A stretch of 64,000 nt of DNA from Microvirga alba (GTDB lineage Bacteria; Pseudomonadota; Alphaproteobacteria; Rhizobiales; Beijerinckiaceae): assembly GCF_015694465.1 (NCBI RefSeq), contig NZ_JADQDO010000002.1, positions 744,001 to 808,000 of the forward strand. The letters are read 5' to 3'. Below the pieces are notes generated by a model, which saw nothing but the letters and a program-made list of their open reading frames with translations, did no database searches and was not told where the DNA came from. Below are positions 53,179-61,268 of this stretch, piece by piece. Positions within the stretch are counted from its first letter, which is position 1; each line of letters opens with the position of its first letter. The position numbers were made by a program, and so were the translations under genes.

Positions 53179-54462
53179 ATGATTACAATAATCGACTCGA
53201 TCATGGGGTCTGGGAAAACGACCTTTATGATCAACTATATGAACGATACCTATAAGAACTACTTGGGAAAGTGTATCGATGACCTGGGACGCCTAGCTCC
53301 AAGGTTTCTTTATGTGGCCCCGGTTCTCTCTGAGGTGGACCGCATCAGTCAGGCGTGCCCCCAGTTGAACTTTCGTGTCCCCCAACCCGTCAAAGGGAGG
53401 AAACTGAACCACCTTGCCTCCTTAGTGAACCAGGGGGCCAACATCTGCACGACCCACGCTCTGTTCGCGTTGCTCACGAGAGACATCTACGAGAGCCTCA
53501 AGGACCAAAATTACATCCTTGTGATCGATGAGGCGTTGGACAGTGTGCATATGTTTGAGGGGCTATCGGCCTCCGACAGAAACCTCCTGCTCAAGGATGG
53601 CCATTTGTACGTCGAACCTGAGACCAATAGGCTTCGTTGGAACAACAGGGACCATGGTCGCTACGCAGGGAAGTTCGATGCAATCAAGAACCTCTGTGAC
53701 AACGGTAATCTGATCAACTTCGATGGCGTGTTGATCTGGGAGTTCCCTGCGGATTTCCTTCAGTGCTTCAAGCAAGTGTTCGTCCTCACCTACATGTTTG
53801 AGGGCTCTCCCATGGCCGCCCACCTGAAGGGAGCGGGGCTGCGCTATGATCTCAATACCTTGGAGGATGGGGACCTTGTGTCATGGTGGGACCACTGTGA
53901 CGAGGCCGAGGTGAAGGCGAAGCTTAGGAACCTGATTTCTGTCTATGAGGGATCGGCCAACAACTGGGGCGCTTCACGAGGACGATCCAACCCTTTCTCC
54001 GTTGGTTGGCTTAAGCGTAGCGAAGGCGATCTCAGAGCAATCAGAGCGGTTCTTGAAAACTGGTTCAAGAAAGGAGCCGAGACACCGACAAGTGCTAACG
54101 CGTGGACCACCTTCAAATCAGCGAAGAGGCGCTTGTCGGGGGCACGGTATGCAAGGGGCTTCATCCCCTGCAATGCTAAGGGCACCAATGATTACATCGA
54201 GAAGCGGTCCTTGGCCTATCTGTGTAACATCTTCTACAATCCCATGATCAAACGGTATTTTCATGATCGCGGGATCGAGGTTCAGGAAGAGCTTCACGCC
54301 CTCTCCGAGATGATCCAGTGGATTTGGCGCAGTCAGATCCGAAGAGGCGACCCGATTACCATCTTGATACCGTCCGAACGGATGCGAAGTCTGTTCAAGA
54401 GGTGGTTAGCCGCCTCCCATGTGGCCGAGCTCATCGACCAAGATAGCAGATTGGCCGCTTAA
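53179..54462 (+). CDS. Phage-type P-loop ATPase, DEAD/H-like helicase N-half
   Basis: A 427-residue protein with a strong Walker A at the extreme N-terminus (DSIMGSGKTTF, residues 6-16) and a DEAL-type Walker B (ILVIDEAL, 113-120). TTHALFALL (about 91-99) resembles helicase motif Ia/Ib positions. It matches a class of phage and integrative-element proteins that start MxxIIDSxMGSGKT and are annotated as helicases. The second RecA domain is not obvious, and the last 250 residues have no clear motifs. Probable role: replication of the element. The gene has lower GC than host genes. RBS is weak. Confidence 0.72.
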   Translation: MITIIDSIMGSGKTTFMINYMNDTYKNYLGKCIDDLGRLAPRFLYVAPVLSEVDRISQACPQLNFRVPQPVKGRKLNHLASLVNQGANICTTHALFALLTRDIYESLKDQNYILVIDEALDSVHMFEGLSASDRNLLLKDGHLYVEPETNRLRWNNRDHGRYAGKFDAIKNLCDNGNLINFDGVLIWEFPADFLQCFKQVFVLTYMFEGSPMAAHLKGAGLRYDLNTLEDGDLVSWWDHCDEAEVKAKLRNLISVYEGSANNWGASRGRSNPFSVGWLKRSEGDLRAIRAVLENWFKKGAETPTSANAWTTFKSAKRRLSGARYARGFIPCNAKGTNDYIEKRSLAYLCNIFYNPMIKRYFHDRGIEVQEELHALSEMIQWIWRSQIRRGDPITILIPSERMRSLFKRWLAASHVAELIDQDSRLAA

Positions 54463-54491
54463 ACGTCCCGCGTCCTCCAAACACCTTCCTG

Positions 54492-54524
54492 AGCCGGTGA
54501 CCCTTGTCGGTCCCGGCTTTTTTT
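54492..54524 (+). terminator. Intrinsic terminator after the P-loop ATPase gene
   Basis: AGCCGG (54492-54497) pairs with CCGGCT (54513-54518), with a further inner GACC/GGTC stem, followed by seven T residues (54518-54524). It lies 30 bp past the ATPase stop on the same strand. It is a good Rho-independent terminator. Confidence 0.85.
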
Positions 54525-54554
54525 CATGTCCACAATCCAAATTTGAGAAAAAGA

Positions 54555-54884
54555 ATGAACATCACCGTCCGTCCAGTAGGCCGCGGGGGGCGCTACGCTG
54601 CGCTCCTCGGAACCCGTGAGCTTTGTGTAAGCCACACGCCCTTCTTCACCGCCGCTCGCGTCCTCCAAAGAGAAGGCTTTCCCGATGACGAGCCGATCAA
54701 CATGAGTCACGAAGGCTCCTCCATCATTTCCATGAGGAGTACCATCAGAGAGGCCGCCAGTTTGACAGTGAGGGAAAACGACCACGACGACATCTGCATC
54801 GCCCCTTACACTGAGGGGCCACCTAGGATGCCATTTCCCTCCGTAGGGGTTCACCAAGGACAGGCATTTGTCGCTCTCGGGTAG
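54555..54884 (+). CDS. Small conserved-type hypothetical of the element
   Basis: A protein of 109 residues from the ATG at 54555 (a TTG at 54504 would add 17 unconserved residues inside the terminator). It reads NITVRPVGRGGRYAALLGTRELC, then PFFTAARVLQREGFP and a stretch MSHEGSSIISMRSTIREAASLTV. This pattern recurs in small Rhizobiales proteins of unknown function that I have seen in other genomes. No catalytic motif. It is the last gene before attR. Confidence 0.55.
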   Translation: MNITVRPVGRGGRYAALLGTRELCVSHTPFFTAARVLQREGFPDDEPINMSHEGSSIISMRSTIREAASLTVRENDHDDICIAPYTEGPPRMPFPSVGVHQGQAFVALG

Positions 54885-54985
54885 GTAAGTGGCCCAACAC
54901 CAAACCGCCTGTCCTTGAAGTTCAATCGCCACAACGATGAGCCTTCGCAGGGCCGAAGAACAGCGGATGACTAGCGTGCGTGGCC

Positions 54986-55004
54986 TGTCACATTCCTTGT
55001 CACA
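54986..55004. promoter_or_regulatory. Paired TGTCACA repeats, probable integrase arm sites (right)
   Basis: TGTCACA begins at 54986 and again at 54998, the same 12-bp phasing as the pair next to the integrase at 49220. The flanking G after the second copy is also shared. Their symmetrical placement near both att copies supports integrase arm binding. Confidence 0.65.
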
Positions 55005-55043
55005 GTGACGAGCAATAACGCCCATCGAACGTCACGGCGATAT

Positions 55044-55135
55044 CCTAAGACCCCCTTGAAACTCCCGCGATACCTCAATAGCATCGCAATCGTGACAAAT
55101 GGGTTTTCCCGTTGGTTTCAAAGGGGTTTCTTAGG
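55044..55135. repeat. Imperfect inverted repeat near attR
   Basis: CCTAAGACCCCCTTGAAAC (55044-55062) is the near-complement of GTTTCAAAGGGG...CTTAGG (55115-55135), with single-base bulges. The stem is 19-21 bp with a 52-bp interior. It lies 64 bp from attR. It may be a binding site for a recombination cofactor, or the end of an older insertion. Nothing else is recognisable between the small gene and attR. Confidence 0.6.
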
Positions 55136-55198
55136 TCTCCTATCGCCCGCGCTAGGTAGGTCCTACGCTCAGCCAGCCGACCATCGAATTGTGTTGCC

Positions 55199-55246
55199 GC
55201 CCTCCGAAGGCAAAGGTCACACGTTCGAATCGTGTCGGGTGCGCCA
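55199..55246 (+). repeat. attR, 48-bp direct repeat of the tRNA-Arg 3' end
   Basis: Identical to 49101-49148. It holds only part of the anticodon arm, the T-arm and CCA, so it cannot encode a tRNA. Host sequence resumes after 55246. Excision by recombination between the two copies would restore the original tRNA locus. Confidence 0.93.
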
Positions 55247-55305
55247 CTTCCAACATCACCCAGACCGAGCTGAGCGGTATCCCGGTCCCCTGTGATGGGC
55301 CCCTT

Positions 55306-56379
55306 TCAATCCCCAGCGCGATCGCCCAGGCGGTCCTCGACGTAGAAGCGCAAGACCGCGACTCTTCCGATCGCGACCAATGGCGTCGCGAGAGCCATGC
55401 CGATGACGCCGAAGAGTGATCCGAAGATCATGATCGCGACGAGTGTCCAGGCTGGCGGCAGTTGCAGCGCCTCGCGGTGGACGAGAGGACCAATGACGTA
55501 GCCGTCGAGATTCTGGATCAGAAAATAAACGATCATCGCCCAGGCGAGGACCGAGGTTCCCAGGGGCATGGCGACGAGGGCAACCGGCACGCTCGCCACG
55601 AAAGGTCCGATATAGGGGATGAAATTCGATAGGCCGGCTTGAAGAGCGAGCAGAAAAGCGCCCGGGAGGCCGACGAGGTAGAGGGCAAGCCACATGGTCC
55701 CCACGACCAGGGCCACCCGCACGAGTTGGCCGAGAAGCCATCCGCGCAGCACTTGCCCCATCTCATCCATGACCTGCCGAACGCGCCCGCGAGAGGGGAT
55801 CGGCACGAGGCGGAGAATACCGTCGCGATAAGCGCCCGGGTCGGCGGCGAAGAAGAGGCCGAGACACAGGATGACGACCGCGTTGATGAGGAGGCCGGAC
55901 GCTGTGCCGATGGCCAGATGGACGTGGCCGAAGAGTTGGCCGGGGTCGGGCAGAAGGCGAGAGAAGTCGCGACCGCCTTCGGGGCCCAGCAGGTCGATCC
56001 CGAACGCTGTCAGGCGGTGCTGCAGGACGTCGATCTGGGCATCCATGACATTGATGAGGAAGCGCGCCTGCTCGGGAATTTGGCCAATTCCCCTGCTGAC
56101 CGCGATCCCGAGCACGCCCGCCAGAATCAAAGAGACGGCCGTGAGGCGCCAGGCCCGTCTTACGGGAAGGATCTTGCCGAGCCCGTGCGCGCAGGCATCA
56201 AGGAAGGAGGCGAACAGAATGCCTGCGAAGACGAGAAGCACGCTTCCGGCATTCATCCAGAGGAGCGCCAGGCTGAGGCCCACGGCCATGACGGTGAAAA
56301 CCACCGCCAGAATGCTCCGCCGTTGCGGTTTGTCTTGCGTCTCGCCTATCCGGACAGGCGAAGGACTATCGGTCCTCAT
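55306..56379 (-). CDS. AI-2E/PerM-family membrane protein
   Basis: A polytopic protein of about 357 residues (start at the ATG at 56379 with GGGGA upstream, ATG at 56415 the alternative, frame open to 56520). About eight membrane segments and the family motifs GLSNFIPYIGPFVASVP and NLDGYVIGPLVHREALQLPPAWTLVAI are present. The family was named for AI-2 export by TqsA. Others are Na+/H+ or unknown antiporters. Substrate unknown. It is the first host gene past the element. Confidence 0.82.
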   Translation of the reverse strand: MRTDSPSPVRIGETQDKPQRRSILAVVFTVMAVGLSLALLWMNAGSVLLVFAGILFASFLDACAHGLGKILPVRRAWRLTAVSLILAGVLGIAVSRGIGQIPEQARFLINVMDAQIDVLQHRLTAFGIDLLGPEGGRDFSRLLPDPGQLFGHVHLAIGTASGLLINAVVILCLGLFFAADPGAYRDGILRLVPIPSRGRVRQVMDEMGQVLRGWLLGQLVRVALVVGTMWLALYLVGLPGAFLLALQAGLSNFIPYIGPFVASVPVALVAMPLGTSVLAWAMIVYFLIQNLDGYVIGPLVHREALQLPPAWTLVAIMIFGSLFGVIGMALATPLVAIGRVAVLRFYVEDRLGDRAGD

Positions 56380-56473
56380 CGGTGCGATCCCCAATCGAGC
56401 CTCTTGGGCGATCATACCATTACCGAAGGGGATTTTTATCAGGAGTCCATCCCGCGCGGTTGACGCTCCCGGA

Positions 56474-56695
56474 TTAGTAGTGTGGCGGTGGAGGTTCCCG
56501 GTGCGGGACAAGCCCCGCACTGTCCTCGGCTTCCTGCAGGCGATCGCGGAGGTTCGCGAGCTGGCGGGTCAGGCTGTCGATCTGCTTCCACTGGGCCGTG
56601 ACGGTCTTGTTCAGGTCCTCAATGACCTCCTCCTGGTGGGTGAGGCGCATTTCCAGCCGGTCGATGCGGGCATTGAGGGCTTCGGTGTCAGTCAT
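56474..56695 (-). CDS. slyX: SlyX-family protein
   Basis: A 73-residue coiled-coil protein starting at the ATG at 56695 ([20 protein letters not shown]). It is a continuous heptad-like helix ([22 protein letters not shown]), and its tail REPPPPHY is the SlyX hallmark. Function unknown. It begins 8 bp inside the 3' end of the trhO frame, so the two are translationally coupled. Confidence 0.85.
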   Translation of the reverse strand: MTDTEALNARIDRLEMRLTHQEEVIEDLNKTVTAQWKQIDSLTRQLANLRDRLQEAEDSAGLVPHREPPPPHY

Positions 56696-57458
56696 CGATG
56701 TGGGAATCCCTCTGCTGGGCCGAGGAACTCGAGCGTTCCGTAAGCCCATGGCCGAGCGCGGTGCGCTCATCGAATACGAAGCATTCGCCGTTCCAGCGGC
56801 TCTGTGTCTGCGGAATTTCTTCCAGGTATTTCAAGATGCCGCCCTTGAGGTGGAAGACCTCCTCGAAGCCCTGCGAGAGCATGTAGGAGCTCGCCTTTTC
56901 GCAGCGAATGCCCCCGGTGCAGAACATCGCGACCTTCTTGTGCTTCGTGGGGTCTAGCTGCCGCTTGACGAAGTCCTTGAACTCGCTGAAGCGCGCGGTG
57001 TTGGGGTCGATCGCCCCATCGAAGGTTCCCATCGCGACTTCGAACTGGTTGCGCGTGTCGATCAGCACGAGATCGGGCGTTTCGAGCAGCGCGTTCCAGT
57101 CCGCAGCATCGACATAGGTTCCCACATTCTTCGTGGGGTCGGTCTGAGGATCGCCGAGGGTGACGATCTCCTTCTTCAATCGGACCTTCAACCGTTGGAA
57201 CGGCATGTCCGCGGCGGTTGAGAACTTAAGCTCCAGATTGTCGAGGCGACCGCCAAAAAGGGTTCCGTTCACCAGTTCGGCGACAAGGGCGTCGATGGCG
57301 TCGGCGGTTCCCGCGACAGTGCCGTTGATCCCCTCCTGGGCGAGGAGGAGCGTGCCCTTGATCTCGCGGGCGGCGCAGATCGCCTGCAGCGGTTCCTGAA
57401 GGTCGCGGAAGTCCGGCAGCGAGACGAATTGATAAAGGGCAGCGACTTTGTACGTCAT
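56688..57458 (-). CDS. trhO: tRNA uridine-34 hydroxylase TrhO (rhodanese-related)
   Basis: A 256-residue YceA/TrhO protein (UPF0176). N-terminal acylphosphatase-like domain ([18 protein letters not shown]), then a rhodanese domain with the active-site loop [13 protein letters not shown] and [12 protein letters not shown]. In E. coli and B. subtilis, TrhO hydroxylates U34 of tRNA, a step toward 5-methoxyuridine or cmo5U, with oxygen. The catalytic Cys is present. slyX follows with an 8-bp overlap. The C-terminal about 30 residues ([16 protein letters not shown]) look unstructured. Confidence 0.92.
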   Translation of the reverse strand: MTYKVAALYQFVSLPDFRDLQEPLQAICAAREIKGTLLLAQEGINGTVAGTADAIDALVAELVNGTLFGGRLDNLELKFSTAADMPFQRLKVRLKKEIVTLGDPQTDPTKNVGTYVDAADWNALLETPDLVLIDTRNQFEVAMGTFDGAIDPNTARFSEFKDFVKRQLDPTKHKKVAMFCTGGIRCEKASSYMLSQGFEEVFHLKGGILKYLEEIPQTQSRWNGECFVFDERTALGHGLTERSSSSAQQRDSHIDD

Positions 57459-57536
57459 CGTCGTGATCTATCAGCCGGACGACGGATGCGAAACCCGTCC
57501 GCCCGGTTCTCGTTGTCGCTTCGCGCGGGGTTTGCC

Positions 57537-58334
57537 TTACGCCAGCATCCAGGCGTGAGCCGGATCGTTGTGGAATTTCCAGATCCGCTTCGGGCCGGCC
57601 ATCACGTTGAGATAATAAAGCTCATAGCCGTGCGGCGCGCCGACGGGGTGATAACCCTTCGGCACCAGCACCACGTCGCCGTCGCTCGCCGCGAGCGTCT
57701 CGTCGAGGGAGCGGTCGTCCGTGTAGACCCGCTGCAGCGCGAAGCCCGAGGGCGGGTTGAGGCGGTGGTAGTAGGTTTCCTCGAGGAAGGATTCGTTCGG
57801 CAGGGCGTCGCGGTCGTGCTTGTGGGGCGGGTAGCTCGACCAGTGGCCGGAAGGTGTGATGACCTCGACGACGAGCAGGCTTTCCGCCGGTTCCGTCTCG
57901 GGCAGGATGTTGCGGACATGGCGGGTATTGGTGCCCTTGCCACGGGTTTCCTGCCCGACCTGATCGGGGCGGATGACGCGCGGTGGCAGCTTGCCCTCGC
58001 CCGGCGCGGTGCAAATTGCGATCTCGCAATCCGTTTCCGCCTTGAGCGCCCATTCGGAGCGCGCGGGCGCATAAAGCGACCACGGGTCCGGCTCGAAGGG
58101 CGACTTGCGTCCGCCGATCACGCCGAAATCCTGTCCGCCTGCGGAGGCATGCGCCTTGCCGGAAAGCATGACGATGCAAGCCTCCCGGTCTCCCGTCGCC
58201 TGTTTGAGGCTCTGCCCGCTTTTGAGCTGGTAGACCTCGAAGCCGACATAGGTCCATCCGGCCGAGGCCGGGGTGACGGAATGGATGCGTCCGTTCGTGT
58301 CGGGCTTGGATGGTTTGACGAGGAGGTTCGACAT
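57537..58334 (-). CDS. iolB: 5-deoxy-glucuronate isomerase IolB
   Basis: A 265-residue cupin-type isomerase starting at the ATG at 58334 (a longer frame translates the adjacent repeat). Two cupin halves are visible. SYPPHKHDRDALPNESFLEETYYH holds the metal-binding histidines and Glu, and VLVPKGYHPVGAPHGYELYYLNVMAG is the C-terminal pattern of IolB. It converts 5-deoxy-D-glucuronate to 5-dehydro-2-deoxy-D-gluconate in myo-inositol catabolism. It is the last gene of the leftward iol cluster. The GC-rich repeat at 58361 separates it from iolE. Confidence 0.93.
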   Translation of the reverse strand: MSNLLVKPSKPDTNGRIHSVTPASAGWTYVGFEVYQLKSGQSLKQATGDREACIVMLSGKAHASAGGQDFGVIGGRKSPFEPDPWSLYAPARSEWALKAETDCEIAICTAPGEGKLPPRVIRPDQVGQETRGKGTNTRHVRNILPETEPAESLLVVEVITPSGHWSSYPPHKHDRDALPNESFLEETYYHRLNPPSGFALQRVYTDDRSLDETLAASDGDVVLVPKGYHPVGAPHGYELYYLNVMAGPKRIWKFHNDPAHAWMLA

Positions 58335-58360
58335 CTCAAAGGTTCCTCTTGCCTTTTTTC

Positions 58361-58464
58361 CCTCCTCCTTGCGGGGAGGGGTTAGGGGTGGGGGTGTCGG
58401 CGCCGACATTGGGAAGGAGGGCGCTCATACCCCCTCTCCAACTCTCCCCCACAAGGGGGAAGAG
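58361..58464. repeat. Dispersed intergenic inverted-repeat element, copy 2
   Basis: The left arm CCTCCTTGCGGGGAGGGG and the right arm CTCCCCCACAAGGGGGA pair as in the copy at 8231-8325, with a related inner core (GGGCGCTCATACCCCC). Together the two copies define an element of about 100 bp. It lies between iolE and iolB, within a probable operon, so its RNA hairpin may influence iolB expression. Confidence 0.75.
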
Positions 58465-58511
58465 GGTTGGTTGCGCTTGATCTCAGGCCTTTGCCAAGCC
58501 CTCGCCTGGCT

Positions 58512-59396
58512 TTATCGCAACCCGGCTTCCTTCAGGAAGCGGGTCAGGTTGGCGTAGCCCATCTTGGCATAGGTGAGCGGGTGCGCCTTCTTCGGGTCCT
58601 GCTCGGCCTCGATCACGACCCAGCCGCTATAGCCCGGCAGTTCCTTGAACACGGAGACGAAATCCACCATGCCGTCGCCCGGCACCGTGTAGACGCCCTC
58701 GATGACGGAATCGAGGAAGCTCCAGCCGCCCGCCTTCGACTGCTCCATCACGGCCTTGCGCACATCCTTGGTATGGACATGGCTGATGCGGTTCCTGTAA
58801 CGGCGGGCGAGCGCCGCCGGGTTCGCGCCGCCCCAGGTGGCGTGGCCCGTGTCGAGCAGCAGATGCGCGGCTTCGCCGGTCGAGGCCATGAAGGCGTCGA
58901 TGTCCGATTCCGACTCCACGATGGTGCCCATGTGATGGTGATAGACGAGGCGCACGCCCTCTTTCAGGGTCTGCTCCGCAACCTGTGTCACGCGACGGCC
59001 GAACTCGGCCCAGTCGCCGTCCTTCATCACGGGGCGCTGCGACAGGGGCTTCGAGCGGTCACCATGGATGGCGTTCGACGTCTCGGCGAAAACGAGCACG
59101 TTCGAGCCCATGGCCTTCAACAGGTCGAGATGCGCACGCAGGTGCTTCATTTCTTCATCCGCGTCGCGCTTGAGAAGCTCGGCGGAGTACCAGCCGGAGA
59201 CGCAGGCCATGCCGAAGGGCGCGAGTGCCTTCTTCAAGGCTTCCGGCTCGCGCGGAAACTTGTTGCCGAGTTCCATGCCCTCAAAGCCGGCTTCCTTGGC
59301 TTCTGCCAGACAGACCTCGAGCGGCGTCTCGCCGCCGAGTTCCAGCATGTCGTCGTTGGACCAGCCGATAGGATTTGCCCCGATGCGGATCGTCAT
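58512..59396 (-). CDS. iolE: Myo-inosose-2 dehydratase IolE
   Basis: A 294-residue TIM-barrel protein of the AP-endonuclease/xylose-isomerase-like fold. The motifs GANPIGWSNDD near the N-terminus, LVYHHHMGTIVES, LLLDTGHATWGG and WVVIEAEQDP near the C-terminus are typical of IolE. The acidic and His residues coordinate the metal. It dehydrates scyllo-inosose to 3D-trihydroxycyclohexane-1,2-dione, the substrate of IolD, whose gene lies upstream by 24 bp. Confidence 0.94.
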   Translation of the reverse strand: MTIRIGANPIGWSNDDMLELGGETPLEVCLAEAKEAGFEGMELGNKFPREPEALKKALAPFGMACVSGWYSAELLKRDADEEMKHLRAHLDLLKAMGSNVLVFAETSNAIHGDRSKPLSQRPVMKDGDWAEFGRRVTQVAEQTLKEGVRLVYHHHMGTIVESESDIDAFMASTGEAAHLLLDTGHATWGGANPAALARRYRNRISHVHTKDVRKAVMEQSKAGGWSFLDSVIEGVYTVPGDGMVDFVSVFKELPGYSGWVVIEAEQDPKKAHPLTYAKMGYANLTRFLKEAGLR

Positions 59397-59420
59397 CTTC
59401 GTTTCTCTCTTTCTTCTTGA

Positions 59421-61268
59421 TCAGTCGCCCACCCGCTGCGCGGCGAGTGCGGTTTCATAATTCTTGCGCGCCGTGTTGACCTGCTCACGGGTCGAGACCT
59501 CCGGCACCGCTACATCCCACCAATGACCACCGGCATCGGTGGAGATCAATGGATCGGTGTCGATCACGATGACCGTGCTGCGGTCGGTGCCGCGCGCCTT
59601 CTTCAACGCGTCTTCCAATTCCGCGATGCTCTTCACCTTCATGGATTGCGCGCCGAGGCTAGCCGCATGCGCGGCAAAGTCGATGTTCGGCAAGGTCACG
59701 TGGTTCGTGTGCTGCAACAGGTTGTTGAAGCTCTCGGACCCCGTCGCGCGTTGCAGCCGGTTGATGCAGCCATAACCGCGATTGTCGAGAAGAACCACGA
59801 TGAGCTTGTGGCCGAGCATCACGGAGGTCGCGAGTTCGGAATTCATCATGAGATATGAGCCGTCACCCACCATCACGATAACTTCGCGGGAGGGGTCGGC
59901 CATCTTCACGCCGAGGCCGCCCGCGATCTCGTAGCCCATGCAGGAATACCCGTATTCCATGTGGTAGCCGAGGGCTGTGCTTGCCTTCCAATGCTTGTGC
60001 AATTCGCCCGGCAGGCCACCCGCCGCGCACACCACCACGTCGGTGGGTGAGGAGGTGCGCTGCACCGCGCCGACGACCTGCGCGTCAGAGGGAAGCTCCG
60101 CATTGGTCGCGTCGGTATAACGCGCGGATGCTGCGAACCAGCAGGCCTTCTCGTCGCGCGCCTTCGTGGTCCAGGCCTCGGGAGCCTTCCAGCTTTGTAG
60201 CGCCGCGCTCAGTTCCTCAAGTCCGACCTTAGCATCCGCCACCAGGGCTTGAGCATTGTGCTTCGTGGCATCGAACGTCTGCACGTTGAGGCCGACGATG
60301 CGGCGGTTCGGGTTCTTGAACAGGGCCCAGGAGCCGGTGGTGAAATCCTGCAAGCGGGTGCCGACGGCAATCACCACATCCGCTTCTTCAGCGAGCGCAT
60401 TGGCAGCACCAGTGCCGGTGACGCCGATGGAGCCCAAGCAGGTCGGGTTGTCGTGAGCTAAGCTCGATTTGCCGGCTTGCGTCTCGCCGACGGCGAGGCC
60501 GTGTTTTGCAGCGAAATCGGCAAGCACCTTTTCCGCGCCTGAGTAGAGCACGCCGCCGCCCGCGATGATGAAGGGCTTCTTCGCGTTGCGGATCAGTTCT
60601 GCCGCTTGCGCCAGCTCGTCCGCGTCGGGACGAATGCGGCGCGGCGTCCAGATTTTTTCGGCGAAGAAGCTCTCGGGATAATCGTAAGCCTCGGCCTGTG
60701 CGTCCTGGCACAGGGCCAGCGTCACTGGTCCGCATTCGGCGGGATCCGTGAGAACACTCATGGCACGTTGCAGCGCTGGGATGATCTGTTCCGGCCGCGC
60801 AATGCGGTCGAAGTAACGCGAGACGGGCTTAAAGCAGTCATTGGCCGAAACCGTGCCGTCGGAGAAACCCTCGATCTGCTGCAACACCGGATCGGGCCGG
60901 CGGTTGGCGAACACGTCGCCGGGCAGAAGCAGCACGGGCAGGCGGTTCACATGCGCGACGGCGGCGGCGGTGACCATGTTGGTTGCGCCGGGGCCGATGG
61001 AAGTCGTGCAGGCCATCATGCGCCGACGACGCGAGGCCTTGGCGAAGGCAATCGCCGCATGCGCCATGCCCTGCTCGTTATGGGCGCGATAGGTCGGAAG
61101 CTGCTCGCGCACCCCGTGCAGGGCCTCGCCCATGCCCGCCACGTTGCCGTGGCCGAAGATGGCCCAGACGCCCGCGAAGAGCGGCAGGATTTCACCATCG
61201 ATTTCGGTTTTCTGCGCCACCAGAAAACGGGCGACGGCTTGCGCCATGGTGAGGCGGATCGTGCTCAT
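59421..61268 (-). CDS. iolD: Trihydroxycyclohexane-1,2-dione hydrolase IolD
   Basis: A 615-residue ThDP-dependent enzyme, from the ATG at 61268, which overlaps the stop of the membrane-protein gene by four bases (ATGA). A longer open frame is a shadow. Domains: N-terminal PYR with the catalytic Glu in YRAHNEQGMAHAAIAFA, a central Rossmann domain, and the C-terminal PP domain with the ThDP-Mg motif VGDGSYLMMNSELATSV and LLDNRGYGCINRLQ. It opens the dione ring to 5-deoxy-D-glucuronate, which IolB then isomerises. Confidence 0.95.
   Translation of the reverse strand: MSTIRLTMAQAVARFLVAQKTEIDGEILPLFAGVWAIFGHGNVAGMGEALHGVREQLPTYRAHNEQGMAHAAIAFAKASRRRRMMACTTSIGPGATNMVTAAAVAHVNRLPVLLLPGDVFANRRPDPVLQQIEGFSDGTVSANDCFKPVSRYFDRIARPEQIIPALQRAMSVLTDPAECGPVTLALCQDAQAEAYDYPESFFAEKIWTPRRIRPDADELAQAAELIRNAKKPFIIAGGGVLYSGAEKVLADFAAKHGLAVGETQAGKSSLAHDNPTCLGSIGVTGTGAANALAEEADVVIAVGTRLQDFTTGSWALFKNPNRRIVGLNVQTFDATKHNAQALVADAKVGLEELSAALQSWKAPEAWTTKARDEKACWFAASARYTDATNAELPSDAQVVGAVQRTSSPTDVVVCAAGGLPGELHKHWKASTALGYHMEYGYSCMGYEIAGGLGVKMADPSREVIVMVGDGSYLMMNSELATSVMLGHKLIVVLLDNRGYGCINRLQRATGSESFNNLLQHTNHVTLPNIDFAAHAASLGAQSMKVKSIAELEDALKKARGTDRSTVIVIDTDPLISTDAGGHWWDVAVPEVSTREQVNTARKNYETALAAQRVGD

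Larger units (their letters stand above)
49072..55246. mobile_element. 6.1-kb integrative element at tRNA-Arg(CCG)
   Basis: The element runs from the tRNA 3' end to the second copy of the 48-bp repeat. A tyrosine integrase lies next to the tRNA, as is standard for tRNA-targeting elements. The interior has lower GC and different codon use than flanking genes. It carries int, a two-gene winged-helix/PLD-like module, a serine recombinase with res-like sites, a P-loop ATPase and a small protein. No capsid, tail, conjugation or relaxase genes are present, so it resembles a small satellite or a mobilisable island that depends on helper functions. Confidence 0.9.

Noticed and set aside
55199-55246. 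Apparent tRNA 3' half
   Set aside because: It lacks an acceptor 5' strand and D-arm. It is a perfect copy of the end of the tRNA at 49072, so it is an attachment repeat, not a second tRNA gene.
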